A DNA stretch of 64,000 nt from Owenia fusiformis (GCA_903813345.2 CAIIXF020000012.1:10706932-10770931); one strand, 5' to 3'. Positions 1 to 14,200 are shown, numbered from the stretch's first letter. The notes: generated by a model not told the origin, from the letters alone. Made by a program: numbers and translations.

Positions 1-597
1 ATAAATTTATTGAATATTCTAAAAATCGCCAGATAAATAATTCATTAATTAAAATGGGACCGACTCAGCTCCTTGATGAGATATTGCAGGATTTCATCTA
101 AAATCAAAACAAAATGGCTCCAAGAAAAATGGCGATTTTCGAAAACTAGTCAAAATGTTGGTAATGTCTGACATTAGTAACTGGCTGTAAATTTTAAGTT
201 AGCGATCCAGAAGATGTAAACTAATACATTGATCACGTGAACTAATACATTGATCACTTCATGTGTGTTTAGGAATTTTTGATGAGGTAATAAGACCAAA
301 ACTCGCAATTCAAATTGTGATGTGGAGAAATGGCGGACATTTGATTTAAAATTTTATGATTACGACATGACCCCGAGCTGCAAATATACATGTACTTTGA
401 AATATGGAATGATCTTTCTAGCATTAAGTAAAAAGTGCCTGACACTATAACCTATTGAGCCTCCGAAAATAAGTTTTCTATGTACATGAATATCAATTTG
501 TACCCACTTGAATCATGAGACAATTTGGATCAGTTTTGGTCATACATTGTATTGTGGGAATAAGAGTTTTCAACTCTAAGAAGTGAATCTTTGTGAG

Positions 598-962
598 AAC
601 ACAGAAGGATTTAAAGCTATTGAATTGTTGTCAGGATTAGAGGTTTGCTAGTAAATTTTGCTCTCAGAAACCATTATATAGTGTTGGTCACTGATTGCAA
701 TCTAAGATTGATATTTTATTTATAATTATTTCAATCTATTATTATATGATAATTATATATTTGAAGGTCAAGTTATACTAGTGAGTAGTGAGAACATAGA
801 ATGATTAAAAGCTATTAAATTGTTGTCAGGATTAGAAAAAGGAATTCTAAGTACTTACCCTACTTGCCAATAAAATTTGCTAGTAAATTTTGCTTTCAGA
901 CACTTGTTCATTGATTACAATTTCTGAGATTGATATTTTATTTCAAATTACTTCAATCTACT
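598..962. repeat. Degenerate ~195-bp direct duplication
   Basis: The block around 598-743 (AAAGCTATTGAATTGTTGTC, then GCTAGTAAATTTTGCT, then GATTGATATTTTATTT) recurs at about 793-962 in the same order with small indels. No coding potential is seen. Confidence 0.6.
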
Positions 963-1854
963 ACCCTGCATGTAGAGTCTAGTTATAACTAAAGAAGACG
1001 AAGCTCTCTTTTAAGAAGCGTAGTGGAACGAATGCAAAGGGTATCAATCTACTGTACTATTATTAATATGGCACTCATATATTTGAAGGTCAAATTCTAC
1101 TGTGTTGTTATTAAAATATTTCATTCTGTTGTGGTGAATACCTGTGACACCTTCACATGTACCTTATGAAATATTACTTGTGAAAGATGCGATGTATTAT
1201 GTAACTGTCTTGTTTCCCATTATGTTGTTGTCATAGCCTAGCCATAATCAAATGAAAATGAAATGATAATTCTACAAATAGTTCATTCTGTTGAAATAGA
1301 AATACCATATAAGTAGTTATTATAAATTACTCTAAATAGATATAGGTATTAGATGTATAATAGGTAGCAGAATATCATCTTGTTAAATATGTAACATAAA
1401 TTCAACAAAAAGCAATTTCTCTAAAACAATTGCGTCATAAAAACTACTTTTTAGGAGATATATACCAATTCTTGGTTGAGATATGAATGGAATATTAAAC
1501 ATTGTACTCAATTATAATCCAAATATTTTTAAAAAATAAATCTTGCCTAAAATTATCCAATTAATTTCAGAGTTAAAGGATCATATTCAAATAAAAATTG
1601 TTTATTAATATTCATAAAATTATGTAATTGTTTAATTTACACAATGTTTTGTGTCTAGAGTATCTTGCTTTTGTATCATGATTTCTGATTAGAGATATAT
1701 CTTGTTATGGCCTTTAAATGCAACATTAATAATTTATCTCACCATTTATCTCAATTATATTCACGAAAGCAACTGAATAATTTGAAACAGGTTTTGAAAC
1801 AGGATTCATGAATCATGTTTTTGTGAAAACAAAAATGTTTTGTTATTTAAAGAG

Positions 1855-2085
1855 GTCTTTTTTCAACTTGCTTCAAATTGACCAATCTTTTTTCAAAATT
1901 ATTAGAAGCTTTCAGTTTTCAGAAGCTTAAATCTGACTTTAAATTTGAGATTTGACCATCTCAAAGCCGAAAGGGGTCAAGAATGTGTTTTTTTCAACTT
2001 GGTTCAAATTGACCAAATGTTTTTTCAAAATCATCTACAAGATCTCAGAAATTCAAATCTGACTTAAGATTGAACTGTGGGCAAA
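1855..2085. repeat. Degenerate ~120-bp direct duplication
   Basis: The order TTTTTTCAACTTG, TTCAAATTGACCAA, TTTTTTCAAAAT, AAATCTGACTT occurs at about 1858-1935 and again at about 1988-2065. It is non-coding. Confidence 0.55.
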
Positions 2086-2253
2086 AAGGTGTATTTTAAT
2101 GAGGTAGTGGTGACTGTTAAAGGCCCCGTATAATGTTAAAACCACCTTTGCTGATTTGCAAACTACACAGGGCCTTAAATCTGAACTACTGAGATATTAT
2201 TAAACCACTCAATATGCCATATTTAGAACCAAAAAAGCAAAGAAAGCTAAAAA

Positions 2254-2519
2254 CATATATGAGCCTGGCCATAGGAAAACCAGTCTTATCACAAAAATTA
2301 AAATTGTGTAACAGATCCGAAAATGTGCCTGAGATTAAGAGGAAAATGCGCTAACTTAAAATCCGTCTTTTTGGTCTATGTATATGCAAGGAAAAATTGT
2401 TAAGACATAAGTAATGGCTCATTGGAAAGGTCTTTTTGTGCTTTTTAAGATAAACAAAAAATCAAAATATTGAAAAATCTGTGATAAGACCCCTTCTCCT
2501 ATGGCCTGGCTCATATATG
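2254..2519. mobile_element. Short inverted-repeat element (MITE)
   Basis: The ends are imperfect inverted repeats of about 38 bp: CATATATGAGCCTGGCCATA at the left and TATGGCCTGGCTCATATATG at the right, each followed inwards by a TCTTATCACA-like stretch or its complement. The interior is about 190 bp and has no coding frame. The superfamily is not recognised. Confidence 0.7.
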
Positions 2520-3489
2520 AAGTTATTGGTTGTATCTAAGCTATACATAATACAAGATTGATTGATTCCAGGATTTCTATTGACGTCATTAAGTAGGTGT
2601 ATTTCCAGTTTTTCAGTTTTTCTAGCTTTTCTTATTTTTCGTGTGAATAATCATGACATGGTGTATTATTTTTATGATATTTTTTATACATAACTGTTCT
2701 CTGTGTACCTTTATATACATGTACTTTATAAAACATGTGTAAAAACTTAAAGATACCAAAATGTGGGACAGACTGATGTACTTTTCATCAATTGTTCACC
2801 TCATTCTTTTGTCATGAATCGAAAAAGGGGAATTTCTGGTCACCATCAAAAGTCCAAATGTACCATTAACCAGTGAAATACAAGTCTAGATGCTAACTAG
2901 TGTACCTATTTAACAACCTCGTGTAAACTGCAATTATATTTCTTTTCGCTGCTGAGTATTGATATTGAATATATTCTGCAAGAAGAAATTATTTAATAAT
3001 TCTATCAGACAGTTTACACTATAGGCTTTTATTAGATCTCTGTTCATCTCAAACATATTTATCCGTGCTGAAAAAGTGTACTCTTTCGATATTTTTTTGA
3101 TATGTCAATTTGAAATAACTTTTATTTGATTCAACCTAAATGTTCTCATTTATGTGTGGTATAGTTTATATTTGACTATGTGTTTATTTTCTTTGTTTGT
3201 CTGGTTATTTCGCTATGTTTTATTTTTCAATTTAAACATGAACATAATGAATTTTTTCGGGTAATTTGTAGATAGATCAATAGTGTATCGGCATCCAATA
3301 CATCCTTAGTACAAAAGAGACACATCGTTATATGTGAGAAAAAATGTCGTCTCGGTCAATAACTGTTTTGAAAGACAAAATAACAAGAAAAAGTACATAA
3401 CTAAAAGTACATTCTAAATTATTAGAAATGCTGTAAAATGAGTGATGTCTTACAAATAGGGAAATACATGTGAGTGGGACATTGGGTAT

Positions 3490-4090
3490 AAATAAGTATA
3501 ATAAAACCCGTCTTAGTGAACACATGTCTCTAGTAGGCACACTTCCTCCATACATTCTCTACTGATTTCTATAAATTATCCTCTCTAAAGTGAACACCTT
3601 TCTACAGTGAATGCATATCGAAACACCTCTTTAATCCAAACACCTTTCAATATGAACACTTTCTTTTGGTTCTCATTTGTCATCTCATATTGACTCGCGT
3701 GTAATAAAATTTAACAGAACGCCTTGTATTCTGAACACATCACGTCAGTTCCAGTAGCATTCAAAATAGACACGTTTTGTTGTATACACACACATAGATA
3801 CAGTTTATTAGTATCTTATCTTTCAAATGCCATTAAGTAGAGATGTAAAATACTAAAATAGATTCAATGTATGAGGGGTAACAATAAAATGTGTGTTGAG
3901 TGATCAATATGATCAATAAATAACATGAACCAATATGGTTTATATTTTGTAGTCATCTATATGATGTTTTTTTACTTCTTTATTTTCAGATAGAGTAAAA
4001 CCTGTGTAAATTGAACACTTTTGATAATAGGATATTGAAAAATGTTTCATCTTAATAATGGTGTTCTACTTTATTGGTTTAATGGTACAA
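3490..4090. mobile_element. Decayed copies of a family with AAAACCTGTnTAAGTGAACAC-like ends
   Basis: The segments at about 3498-3800 and 3990-4090 carry the motif TAAAACC-TGT-TTAGTGAACAC and many TGAACAC/GAACACCT words. These resemble the termini of the better preserved elements at 16561-16705 and 18857-19033. The termini look like pogo/Tigger-type Tc1-mariner ends (CAGT..AACCT..). Both ends cannot be paired here, so they are treated as remnants. Confidence 0.45.
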
Positions 4091-4749
4091 TAAAGGTATA
4101 TATCCCACTTAAAGGGGCAGTATACTCAAATATTTTGCCAGCTTAGCAGCTAATTTTAATGATTTTACTTACTCTCAGACATATTCTCAGTTACCTGGCA
4201 ACTTTCTTGTTTACATTTTTTTCAATAAAAGAAACCCTTAGTTGCAAAATTTAATTAAAGAATCAGAGATTGCTGCCTGAACAACTCTTTATTTTGCTTA
4301 TTGAGACAAAAACATAAAATCAAACATAATTTCTTGATCAATACTGACTGTAGTTCCTATTTCCTAGACACGCTATTTGTCATTCTCTGTCAAAATCAAA
4401 ACATGGAATAGAGGATTAGATATTGATCATTTCCATTTACCAACTTTGCAACCAACACATGTTATTTACAGTTAAACGGGTAGTATACTCAAACTTTTAA
4501 GTTAAATAATATCTTGATCATTAATCAGTATTTTCTTGAATATTAATTCCTTTATTTCTTTGGCATCATCTGTCAAAAGAATAGAATGAACTAGTACGAA
4601 TAAGAAAGAGGTCACTTTCATGACCAACCCTGGGTTTTTCATTTTCAAAATTTTCAACTACTTTAACTTGTTATCCCACCCTTGGGTGCTATATTGCACC
4701 TTGGTCATAAATACAAAAACTGGAAATGCCGGGAGGATACTACTTCATT

Positions 4750-5110
4750 CAAGTCACATTTAAAATAGTTTCTTATGAACACTGTATTTACAGGAACCTC
4801 AGCGCCATTTATCGCAGTTCCACCCTTCACAAATGAAGGTTACTTCTCCTTTAAGCCACATTAAAAATGGTTTATTATGGACACTGTATTTTTCAGGAGC
4901 CCCTACCTGTTGCATACCACCCTACATGAAGGGAGTGTACTTCTCCTTTAAGCCACATTAAAAGTAGTTTGTTATGAATGTTTATTGTATTTTCAGGAGC
5001 CCCGGCCTGTTGCATACCCCCCTTCATGAAGGGACAGTACTATTCCTTTGAGCCACATTAAAAGCAGTTTGTTATGAATGTTTACTGTATTTTCAGGAGC
5101 CCCCACCTGT
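4750..5110 (+). repeat. ~100-bp tandem repeat that copies the 3' splice site of the next exon
   Basis: Four units share GCCACATTAAAA, then TTATGAA, then CTGTATTTTCAGGAGCCCC and CTGTTGCAT. The acceptor-like AG dinucleotides fall at 4792-4793, 4895-4896, 4995-4996 and 5095-5096, spaced 103, 100 and 100 bp. Only the last continues into an open, conserved ZDHHC exon. The third copy runs into an in-frame stop. The repeat therefore spans the end of the intron and the first ~18 nt of the exon. Confidence 0.85.
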
Positions 5111-5215
5111 TGCATTACCACTTAGTGATCATAGTCTACCAGGGCATCCTTACACTGTTTGTCATCATGAATTTTGGCCTAGCAACCTTCATGGACCCTG
5201 GAGTCTATCCCAGAG
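5097..5215 (+). CDS. ZDHHC5/8: ZDHHC5/8 exon: membrane segment 2
   Basis: The acceptor is TTTTCAG before 5097 and the donor is G|GTAAAT after 5215. It enters with one base completing a codon and leaves in phase 1. It encodes a hydrophobic helix followed by [11 protein letters not shown], the conserved DPG motif after membrane segment 2 of DHHC enzymes. Confidence 0.88.
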
Positions 5216-8200
5216 GTAAATACTGTATAGTGTTTGATGTCTATAACAAATGGCAGGTAGTGACATTTTGCATGTTAATATCTTGTTGAAACTTATCACA
5301 AGATATTTCTCAAATAGTCGCAAAAGGATCATTTTCCTAATTCAGACCAAAATTGGTCAATGCGCCTATTAACCATGATTTATATCATTACAAATTGAGT
5401 ACAAATGGAAAATGGAACAAATAGATGCAGAACCCCCTCCTGCTTTAATATTTCCGGTAAATCTCAATAACCTTCAGAATCCTTTATACCTGAATTATCA
5501 CTATCAGGATCTAATTAAGGTGAAATATAGAAACCTGGATGGAATATTAATTCCTGTCCGCTCACTGTTTGATGAACCTCTTCATTTATATCTGAAGCAT
5601 ACATGCTACTAGGATATACAGGGTGAGCCAAAAAGTTACCTGTATTTTACATATACACAGCCAATATAGTTCAGCGCCGTTTCTGCATCGAAAAAATTTG
5701 GCGCGCGCTGTTCTGGCACCGTAACCTTTCGACACCAAAATTTGCCACCGGACTAGTCAGTCCATTTGGTGCCGAAACGGCGGCGAAAATCAGATTGCAT
5801 TTTGGGGGTGTCAACAATCAGAATGGGTAACATTCTTTTCACTCACCCTGTATAAAATTAAATTAATGATCTCCTATGTATTAAAGCAAGTAGAATCTGC
5901 ACCCACTTGAGATTTTAATCGGAGGCAAGTTGCACCCATCTGAAATCTATTTGCACCCAACATACTTGAAAGTGAGGAGAAATCTTAAAAGTAGGCATTT
6001 TTTGATCAAATTTTGTAAATAAGAATTTGAGAAAAAAATTCTGAGGAGAACACTGGTATATTAAAACGCATCTGCTCAGTATTTAAAATAAACCTCTTCA
6101 CTTAATGTTTCTGAGTGAATATGCTAGTAAGGCTTTATAAAAAACAGAATGATTGATTATGTCTATTATGCTTATATTTAATCCATTTTCTGCAGCAGAT
6201 TGGAATTAGTCTTCATCATACCTTGCAACCAATGTCACATTTATTATGACATCATTGAGCTTGATTTTAGGGATACGTTTAAAATATTGATATACATTTG
6301 GGGAGGGGGTAAACGTCCATTAGATAACAACATTAATTTGAAAGAAGTATAGCGCATCAAAATATATCATGTCATTTTTCATGGGTAGTGATTATTCTGA
6401 AATGAATGTTCATAGCAGACCAATGGAGGAAATGTCAAGATCAATCTTCCTTTATTTGAACCTTATCCTAGTGCAGTAATCAGTCTGCTGATGAGAATAC
6501 TCTCAAGGTCAGTTGTCTGTTGACAAGTAACCTATCCAAAACACATGTTATTGAAAAGTTGCAGACCCAAATGAAAATCCTGATGAATACCCAGAGTGAT
6601 AGATATATAAGTCATAGAAATTCTCGCTAAAATAACTAACTTTGACAAATTTTGTTCAATTTACATGAATTATTTCTATAATATTGTTGTTCATTAAAAT
6701 CATCATGGGCTTTCAAGAGAATCAAAATAAACATCAGATACTGTATATTAAGATAGTAAAATGGCAGTTAAAAAAGTCAATGGTATTAAATGTATAACTA
6801 CTAAATGTTAACCCCCTTGTTGTAGCCCATGAAGATGAGCAGACAGATGATGACTATAGGGCACCATTATATAAGAATGTGGACATTAAGGGCATCACTG
6901 TACGTATGAAGTGGTGCAGTACCTGTCAGTTCTACAGACCCCCTAGATGTTCTCACTGTAGCGTCTGTAATAACTGCATTGAGGTGAGAACAGTTCCCTG
7001 TTTTATTTTCAAACAATTTGTCCTTATTGTCAATTTACGGGTGCAGGATTGACTAAGTGCTGAATGTAAGTTTTTTAATGTAAACCCTATGTATGGTACA
7101 TTGGTACATTTCTCCAACATGAATACCTCACTAAAATGAATACCTTTCAGTCTGGAATGAAAACCTCTCTAAAGTGAACACCTTGACTGTAATGCTTATC
7201 TGTTTTGTTCGCTTGAGATTAGTTTTATGAAAACCACATAATTGGAAAGTATCCTACTGCAGAGTTACATGCAACTTTGATATCTGTAGAAACCTGACCT
7301 TGTGGCAATTTCTTGAATGTACAATGTTCTTGTATACATTGATATAATGTAGAAACTTGACCTTGTGGCAATTTCTTGAATGTACAATGTTCTTGTATAC
7401 TTTGATATCTGTAGAAACTTGACCTTGTGGCAATTTCTTGAATGTGCATTGTTCTTGTATACATTGATATCTGTAGAAACTTGACCTTGTGGCAATTCTT
7501 GAATGTACATTGTTCTTGTATACATTGATATCTGTAGAAACTTGACCTTGTGGCAATTTCTTGAATGTGCAATGTTCTTGTATACATTGATATCTGTAGA
7601 AACTTGACCTTGTGGCAATTTCTTGAATGTACAATGTTCTTGTATACATTGATATCTGTAGAAACCTGACCTTGTGGCAATTTCTTGAATGTACAATGTT
7701 CTTGTATACATTGATATCTGTAGAAACTTGACCTTGTGGCAATTTCTTGAATGTACAATGTTCTTGTATACATTGATATCTGTAGAAACTTGACCTTGTG
7801 GCAATTTCTTGAATGTACAATGTTCTTGTATACATTGATATCTGTAGAAACTTGACCTTGTGGCAATTTCTTGAATGTGCAATGTTCTTGTATACATTGA
7901 TATCTGTAGAAACTTGACCTTGTGGCAATTTCTTGAATGTACAATGTTCTTGTATACATTGATATCTGTAGAAACCTGACCTTGTGGCAATTTCTTGAAT
8001 GTACAATGTTCTTGTATACATTGATATCTGTAGAAACTTGACCTTGTGGCAATTTCTTGAATCTACAATGTTCTTGTATTATGTTAACTTAATTGAAACC
8101 AGATGATGGCCTTGAATCGTTCCAGATTGTATTTGCTTCGACAACCTGTTGATATATGCATTATTCACACACACCATTTGCCTACCTGTTGATTTGTACA

Positions 8201-11200
8201 GATATTTTAAGTAACCCTTGATTTCTTTTCCAGACTTTTGACCATCACTGCCCTTGGGTGAATAACTGTGTAGGAAAAAGGAACTACAGATTTTTCTTCC
8301 AATTTCTGCTCTCGTTGACGCTACATATGATCAGCATATTCATTTGGTGTCTTCTATACGTGCTAGATCATAAAGAGAAAATCGTTACCATAGAGAATAT
8401 CTCTGCGTATCCTTTATACTCGCGTAACACTCACTGACAGGGGTCTGATTTATGTCTTAATATTGTTTTAAGCTATTTAGTTGTTGTTTTTTTATGAGAA
8501 AATATGAAATAACAATATCAAATACAATATTGAAATGTTACATGTGGTATTTGCCATAAATTATCAACTTGATGTTTTCTGTCATGATTCCAATATGTTA
8601 AATAAACAAACCAGAAAAATGTGGAGGTCTGTGATTAATTTACTGTCATACAGACTCTATTATAAACTTACAATTCAGTTGTTCTTTTTATTGTGACATC
8701 ATTTATCATAAGCATAATTAAAAAATATATAAAACATCAGAAGGCAAAAGCAATGCGTAGAATCTCATTTTACAATTGACCTTTCCAAAAGGAAAAGGTA
8801 CAAAGTAAAAAGTAACAAGTCAATTACATGCAAAATATCACCACCTGCCATTTGCTACAGGTGCTGACTGCCAAATGCCTTACACCAACCACTGAACGCC
8901 AAATGCCAAACATCCTCCACAAAAAATTGGCGGTGTTGACATAAAAAACTTGTTTTTGAGTCAAATTAGATGAGTTTTAACTAATGTTACATTTCTGTGT
9001 TTGATTCCTTGACTGTATGTAGTATTTGTGTTATGATAATCATAGGGCTACTCATTGTTCCTGTATGTGGTCTTACTGTGTTTCATATGGTGCTAGTATC
9101 TAGGGGAAGAACTACGAATGAACAGGTAAGAGCAAATATTACTTCATCTAAAAGTTGTCATACATACACTGTATGCCAGTTTTTATTAAGCAATTTGGTA
9201 GAGCTCCAAATTGCTTAAAAACTGGCATTTGGAGCTGTACCTAGTTGAAAATTTGAAAATTAAATGCCACCAAGTTGAAAATGCACCTTGCCAAAATTTT
9301 GTGAAGTATAGAAATATTGAGATATTTTGACTAACAGCTAAAATTGGATTCAACACCCAATAATTTTTAGAAATATTATGAATTTTGGTTTGTGTCTCAC
9401 AATTTTAGCAGAACATCGATGACTAGTAAAGTATTTGAGTCAATAGTTCACAGTTTGATCAATTAAACTTAAATCAATTATTTACTCCTTATGTGCAGGG
9501 GTTTAGCTGAGGTTCTGAGAGCAGTTGGTCAAAATGGCATTACGGACATGTTGCCATGTTATTTTCCTATACCCACAGGAAAAATCAACTGGTCTCAGCG
9601 CTTGCATTAGGTTAGAAAATTTGTGAGTCCCAAGGACGCAATTTTTTTTAAAGTGTGTCCTTTGAAAAAAAAGTGTGTCCCCTATTTCTAGCCTGTTTTG
9701 AGGTATAACTTTATTTTAAAAGCATTTTTTACCAAAACACCTTTCAGTTTTTGATTTCTTGCCGCGAATTTAAAACGGAAGTAAACGTTAAGTACGGACT
9801 GAATAAATGCATGTTCGTTCATTCGACAATGAATACATTTTATTTGATGAATAACCTAATATTTGTTTCTGAATAGGAAAAACTGTGGCGTGTCATGGTT
9901 TCAAATCTAAAAATAAACAAAGTCAAAAAAATTCGAGAGAATCATGATTATTTGTAAATATTCAACATGTTGAGCCATATTTACGATTCAAATAAAGGTG
10001 AGAGATCATAATTATTTGTTTTTGTTAGGTATCGTTGTAAACACATTGTAATATTGACCTAAAAAAATTTTGCGTCCAAAAAACGGAAATATTTTCAATT
10101 TTTGAGTCCTTAACATGTACGGGACGCCGTTAATGCAAGCCCTGGGTCTGTATCAAAAATGACCTAGCATATGGTCCTCAGCTCAAGTCCTGGATTTGGG
10201 GTTATGAGAGCTTTAGCATACAACACACTCTAATGTATTATTTACTTTTGGATATTTTTCTAGGTGACAGGAAAATTCCGTGGTGGCCATAATCCATTCA
10301 CTCGCTCCTGTTCGGATAATTGTAAATATACTTTGTGTGGACCCACATATCCCAGGTAAATATACTTTGTGTGGACCCACATATCCCAGGTAAATATACT
10401 TTGTGTGGACCCACATATCCCAGGTAAATATACTTTGTGTGGACCCACATATCCCAGGTAAACATACTTTGTGTGGTCCCACATATCCCAGGTAAATATA
10501 CTTTGTGTGGACCCACATATCCCAGGTAAATATACGTTGTGTGGACCCACATATCCCAGGTAAATATACGTTGTGTGGACCCACATATCCCAGGTAAATA
10601 TACTTTGTGTGGACCCACATATCCCTGGTAAATATACTTTGTGTGGATGGATCTCAAGACATTACATTTTATGTGGACCTACAAATTTCAGTTAAATACC
10701 TTCTGATGTCACAGTTATTATGCCATTATACCAAGCACAAAATATAACACTTCAACAACATCCAAGAATCTAAGATTCATTCATAAAATTGTGTGACTTC
10801 TATGATATTATGTATATTGTATATGTTAATGTAACTGCTTTCAAATGTTTTTTCTATGAATAAAAAAAGGAATAAAGAAAAATTACATCCTCCAATTAGA
10901 AATCACACATGAATTGCTTGATTCAATAAATAACGGATTCTTTCTTTTCTCTTCAGGGTCGTTGGTAGAGCTAGAAAATTACGAACAATAAACATAGACG
11001 CTTCTAAGGTAACTTATGTGACGTCAGAGAAAAATGTGAAAATTTATATGGAAGATAGCAATGGAGTAAAAGCTGCGAATACATATAGCCAGGTATGCAA
11101 AGTTTTACTTTTGGTCATCATGAATTCACAGTTTTTTTTCAAAATGGATAGGTAGTTGACTGTTTATTTTTTCACGGGGAGTTCTCTTTTTTTTTTAAAT

Positions 11201-14200
11201 GCTTACTTTCATTTTGCTTATATTTTCATTTTTTGCTCCTGGGATAAAAGGTGGCTAAAAATGTTATTCACTGGTCTGGATAGAATTTGGATTTTATCCT
11301 TTTTTAGATATGATATATCTTCCAAATACCTACCTTGGTCAGATCATTCCTCATGATAACCATTGTCATCCCACCTGTTATTATTAACCAAGGAATCAAA
11401 ACAGCCAAACCTTGTCCCTAAACTGTAACTTGGGCAAAATCAACCCAGTTATTTCAGGGGTTGTAAAAATAGGGTTTGTACATGTAAAGTATATATACCC
11501 CTATTAGCATGTACAATATTACAAAAAATGATTATTTTAATTTTAAGTTATAATATTTATTTATTTTATTTAGATGTACTGTTCTCTTTTCTTACTTAGT
11601 ATATTTTGTTTTTGCACTAATTTCATGTTGTATCTTTATATTTATTTTTGATAACATAAACATTTGAAATTTCTTAGTTGACTCTAGAATATGCTATGCA
11701 TAGCACTGCTGCATACTGGATCCTTGTATGAACCAATATGCTTAAAGGTTGTGTATATATGAAATGCAAGAAAATTATAAAGATTTTCCTGTTACATAAA
11801 AATCATGACGTTATGATTGACTCTACATGTGTTATATCGTATCATTTGTTGATTTTAAATTCTCGTTTTTGGTAGTTTAACGCCCTGGCACCTCTAGCTA
11901 AGTATGTCGATCTATGACAAAACTCTTTGGTAAGTGACTACAATGTCTCGCTCAAAATCTGACACTTTCAGAGTTGCTTGGTACTTTAATTAAAATTTTT
12001 TGATTGCTTTGTAAAGTTTCTTCATACATTAAGACAACTGTCTGTTTTTAAGTATGCCTTTATACATCAATCAGTCAATGGCACACTTTTAAATTTTTTA
12101 TCAGATGGTTTTAGAGCTAAACAAAATCGACGGGGATCAATCCAAAAAGATTTTTACTTCCAGTTGCATTCTAGCCATTTTAGATAGTTTCATGTTAAAT
12201 AAAGGAACAATGTATTTGATGGATTTTTAAGATGTTACAGATGTTTACATTTTAAATGAATAAACAACCGCAAAGAGAAATTCATATAGACCTAATTTGA
12301 TGATTCTGAATTTTGAAATGTGATATTTTCTTGCATTTTAAGTATAAATACAACAAAAAGTGTGAACTTGAAAATATAATGCTTTGCTCTTCTAGCCCTG
12401 AGTTAACATCAAATCCATCTTAATTTGAATGAATTATGATTTTAGGAAGCTAGTTGTTCTTTAAAGGACAAGTATCTGTAATTGACTGGTCTTAAATCAA
12501 CACAAAATATATTTGACATCAATTTGATTGTAACTTACACCATCACTAGGCCAGAGTTTAGTATAGAGCTTTTCTGAAAATATCAAAGCTTAAAAAATTG
12601 AAATTGAAAATTGAAGAATTTTTTCACGTTTACTTACTCTCACCTTTTTTTTAAAGTACAGTTAATACCCTTTCAGTTACAAAAGCCATTCTTTCACAGT
12701 CAGTGCAAGGATAGAGAGTGCAGACTCTGGAATTATTTTAAGCTCTGATATTGACAACAAGAAGGTTTATATATCAAAAAGCTGTTGTAAGTTACATACC
12801 GGTACTCATATCATTTTGAAATCATTTTAAAATATTTTGGGTTGATTCAGGATCAGACATACAGATATTGTTGCCCCTTTAAGATGAAATCAACATTTGA
12901 ATGAAATTGTTCATATAAAAAGTTATTCCTTAGCTTTGATAATAGTAATTGTGTTTAACTGATTTGTTGTATAAAAGCATACATTTCATTTGGGTTGTGA
13001 CGGAATATCCATGTTAAACTCTTTATTACTAACACAAAACCATACACAAAGTTCAATAAGAATACCAATACCAATATCTCTCTATGTATACCTGTTTGGC
13101 TCTGAAAACGTGGTTTCATGTTGTTATCTTTTATGTCCATATTCGATTTTTGTTTGTATCTGTCAATGATATTAGAGATTTTCACAATATATGCAATTTC
13201 TGCAGAACCTTTTGGTTTATTAATCCATCGTGTATTTGTTATGCTTTTGTCTTTAAAAAATGTAATAATTCCGTCAAATAGATTTTGAGTATAGACTGAG
13301 TAGTTCATTTTATAGAGTGATGTGTTTCAAAATAATTGCCTAGCGAGTTCTAATTTTTGTTAATAAACAGTAGTAGATTCTTTTAGTTAGTTGAGTTGGC
13401 TTGATTCCTGTGTTCTCATTTTCTATTGATAATGCCGTTTCTTGGCTAAACAAAGTTTGTAAATAATTTCATATACATTTCTCTTTTTCATACATTTAGA
13501 TGTGCAGATAATTTTAGAAGATATTGAATTAAAAGTAAATGGAGTTCATATTCTCTTGAATATCTATTCTCACCTTGTTAAAAAATATCTATCGAACAAA
13601 ATAAATGGCATTGTCCCACTACATTGTATTTATTTCTATTGAATTGCAATTCTATAATTTCAAATATCATTTAACTGCGTTAAATAACATATGGTATGCA
13701 ATACTAGATAAGCCTTCAGTAAGATAAGCCTCTTGTAAGATAAGCCTTCTGAATGATAAGCCTTCTGAATGATACAGATTTCTTATTCTGTCATCACCCC
13801 TTTGTCTACGTTTTCTGTTTCTAATCTTGATAAAACAAACAGTTACGGATTGGCTTTTCTCACTTATACTTTATTACGCTGTATTTCAAACTGGGATTTC
13901 CAAATTAATATTTTTTTGTATATCTATCAATCTATTTTGTATAAGTCTTACTAACAAAATTGGTTTGAAATATTGTTTTAGATTAATAATTTTCCTTGTA
14001 AAGGCCAATTTCAAAACATTAATTTTTATATTTTTAATTTCTATGTAAATTCATCACTCTGGTAATATATTAATAATATTATTAATATATTTTTAATGTT
14101 AAAGCAATTTAGTAAATGGGAGTTTTTGAGAAAAATGTGTTCACTGTATAACGTATATATAATGTATTCTTTCAGTGAGTTCTAAACTCAGTAGCCAACA

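Larger units (their letters stand above)
1..4740. other. AT-rich non-coding DNA upstream of the first visible ZDHHC exon
   Basis: No exon or long open frame could be supported here. The stretch is AT-rich and holds degenerate duplications and short inverted-repeat elements listed separately. Two direct copies of a short sequence containing GTATACTCAAA lie near 4125 and 4480. It is either the intron preceding the first visible ZDHHC exon (the N-terminal ~30 residues of that protein are missing) or intergenic DNA. I looked for the missing first coding exon and did not find one. Confidence 0.6.

Noticed and set aside
7225-8052. Minus-strand open frames of 241-275 codons in three frames
   Set aside because: They are produced by the 62-bp tandem repeat, which reads openly in every frame; no non-repetitive coding signal.
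10213-10657. Minus-strand open frames of 108-135 codons
   Set aside because: Shadows of the 34-bp minisatellite opposite a real plus-strand exon.
11881-11935. Possible extra or alternative exon in the last ZDHHC intron (acceptor TTTTTGGTAG, donor TTTG|GTAAGT)
   Set aside because: All three frames hit a stop within the segment, so it could only be a truncating alternative exon; no support beyond splice-like ends.
12677-12766. Serine-rich open stretch ([15 protein letters not shown]) with an acceptor-like CTTTCAG in the same intron
   Set aside because: Its phase does not fit between the flanking phase-0 exons without another unseen exon; coding-like composition only.
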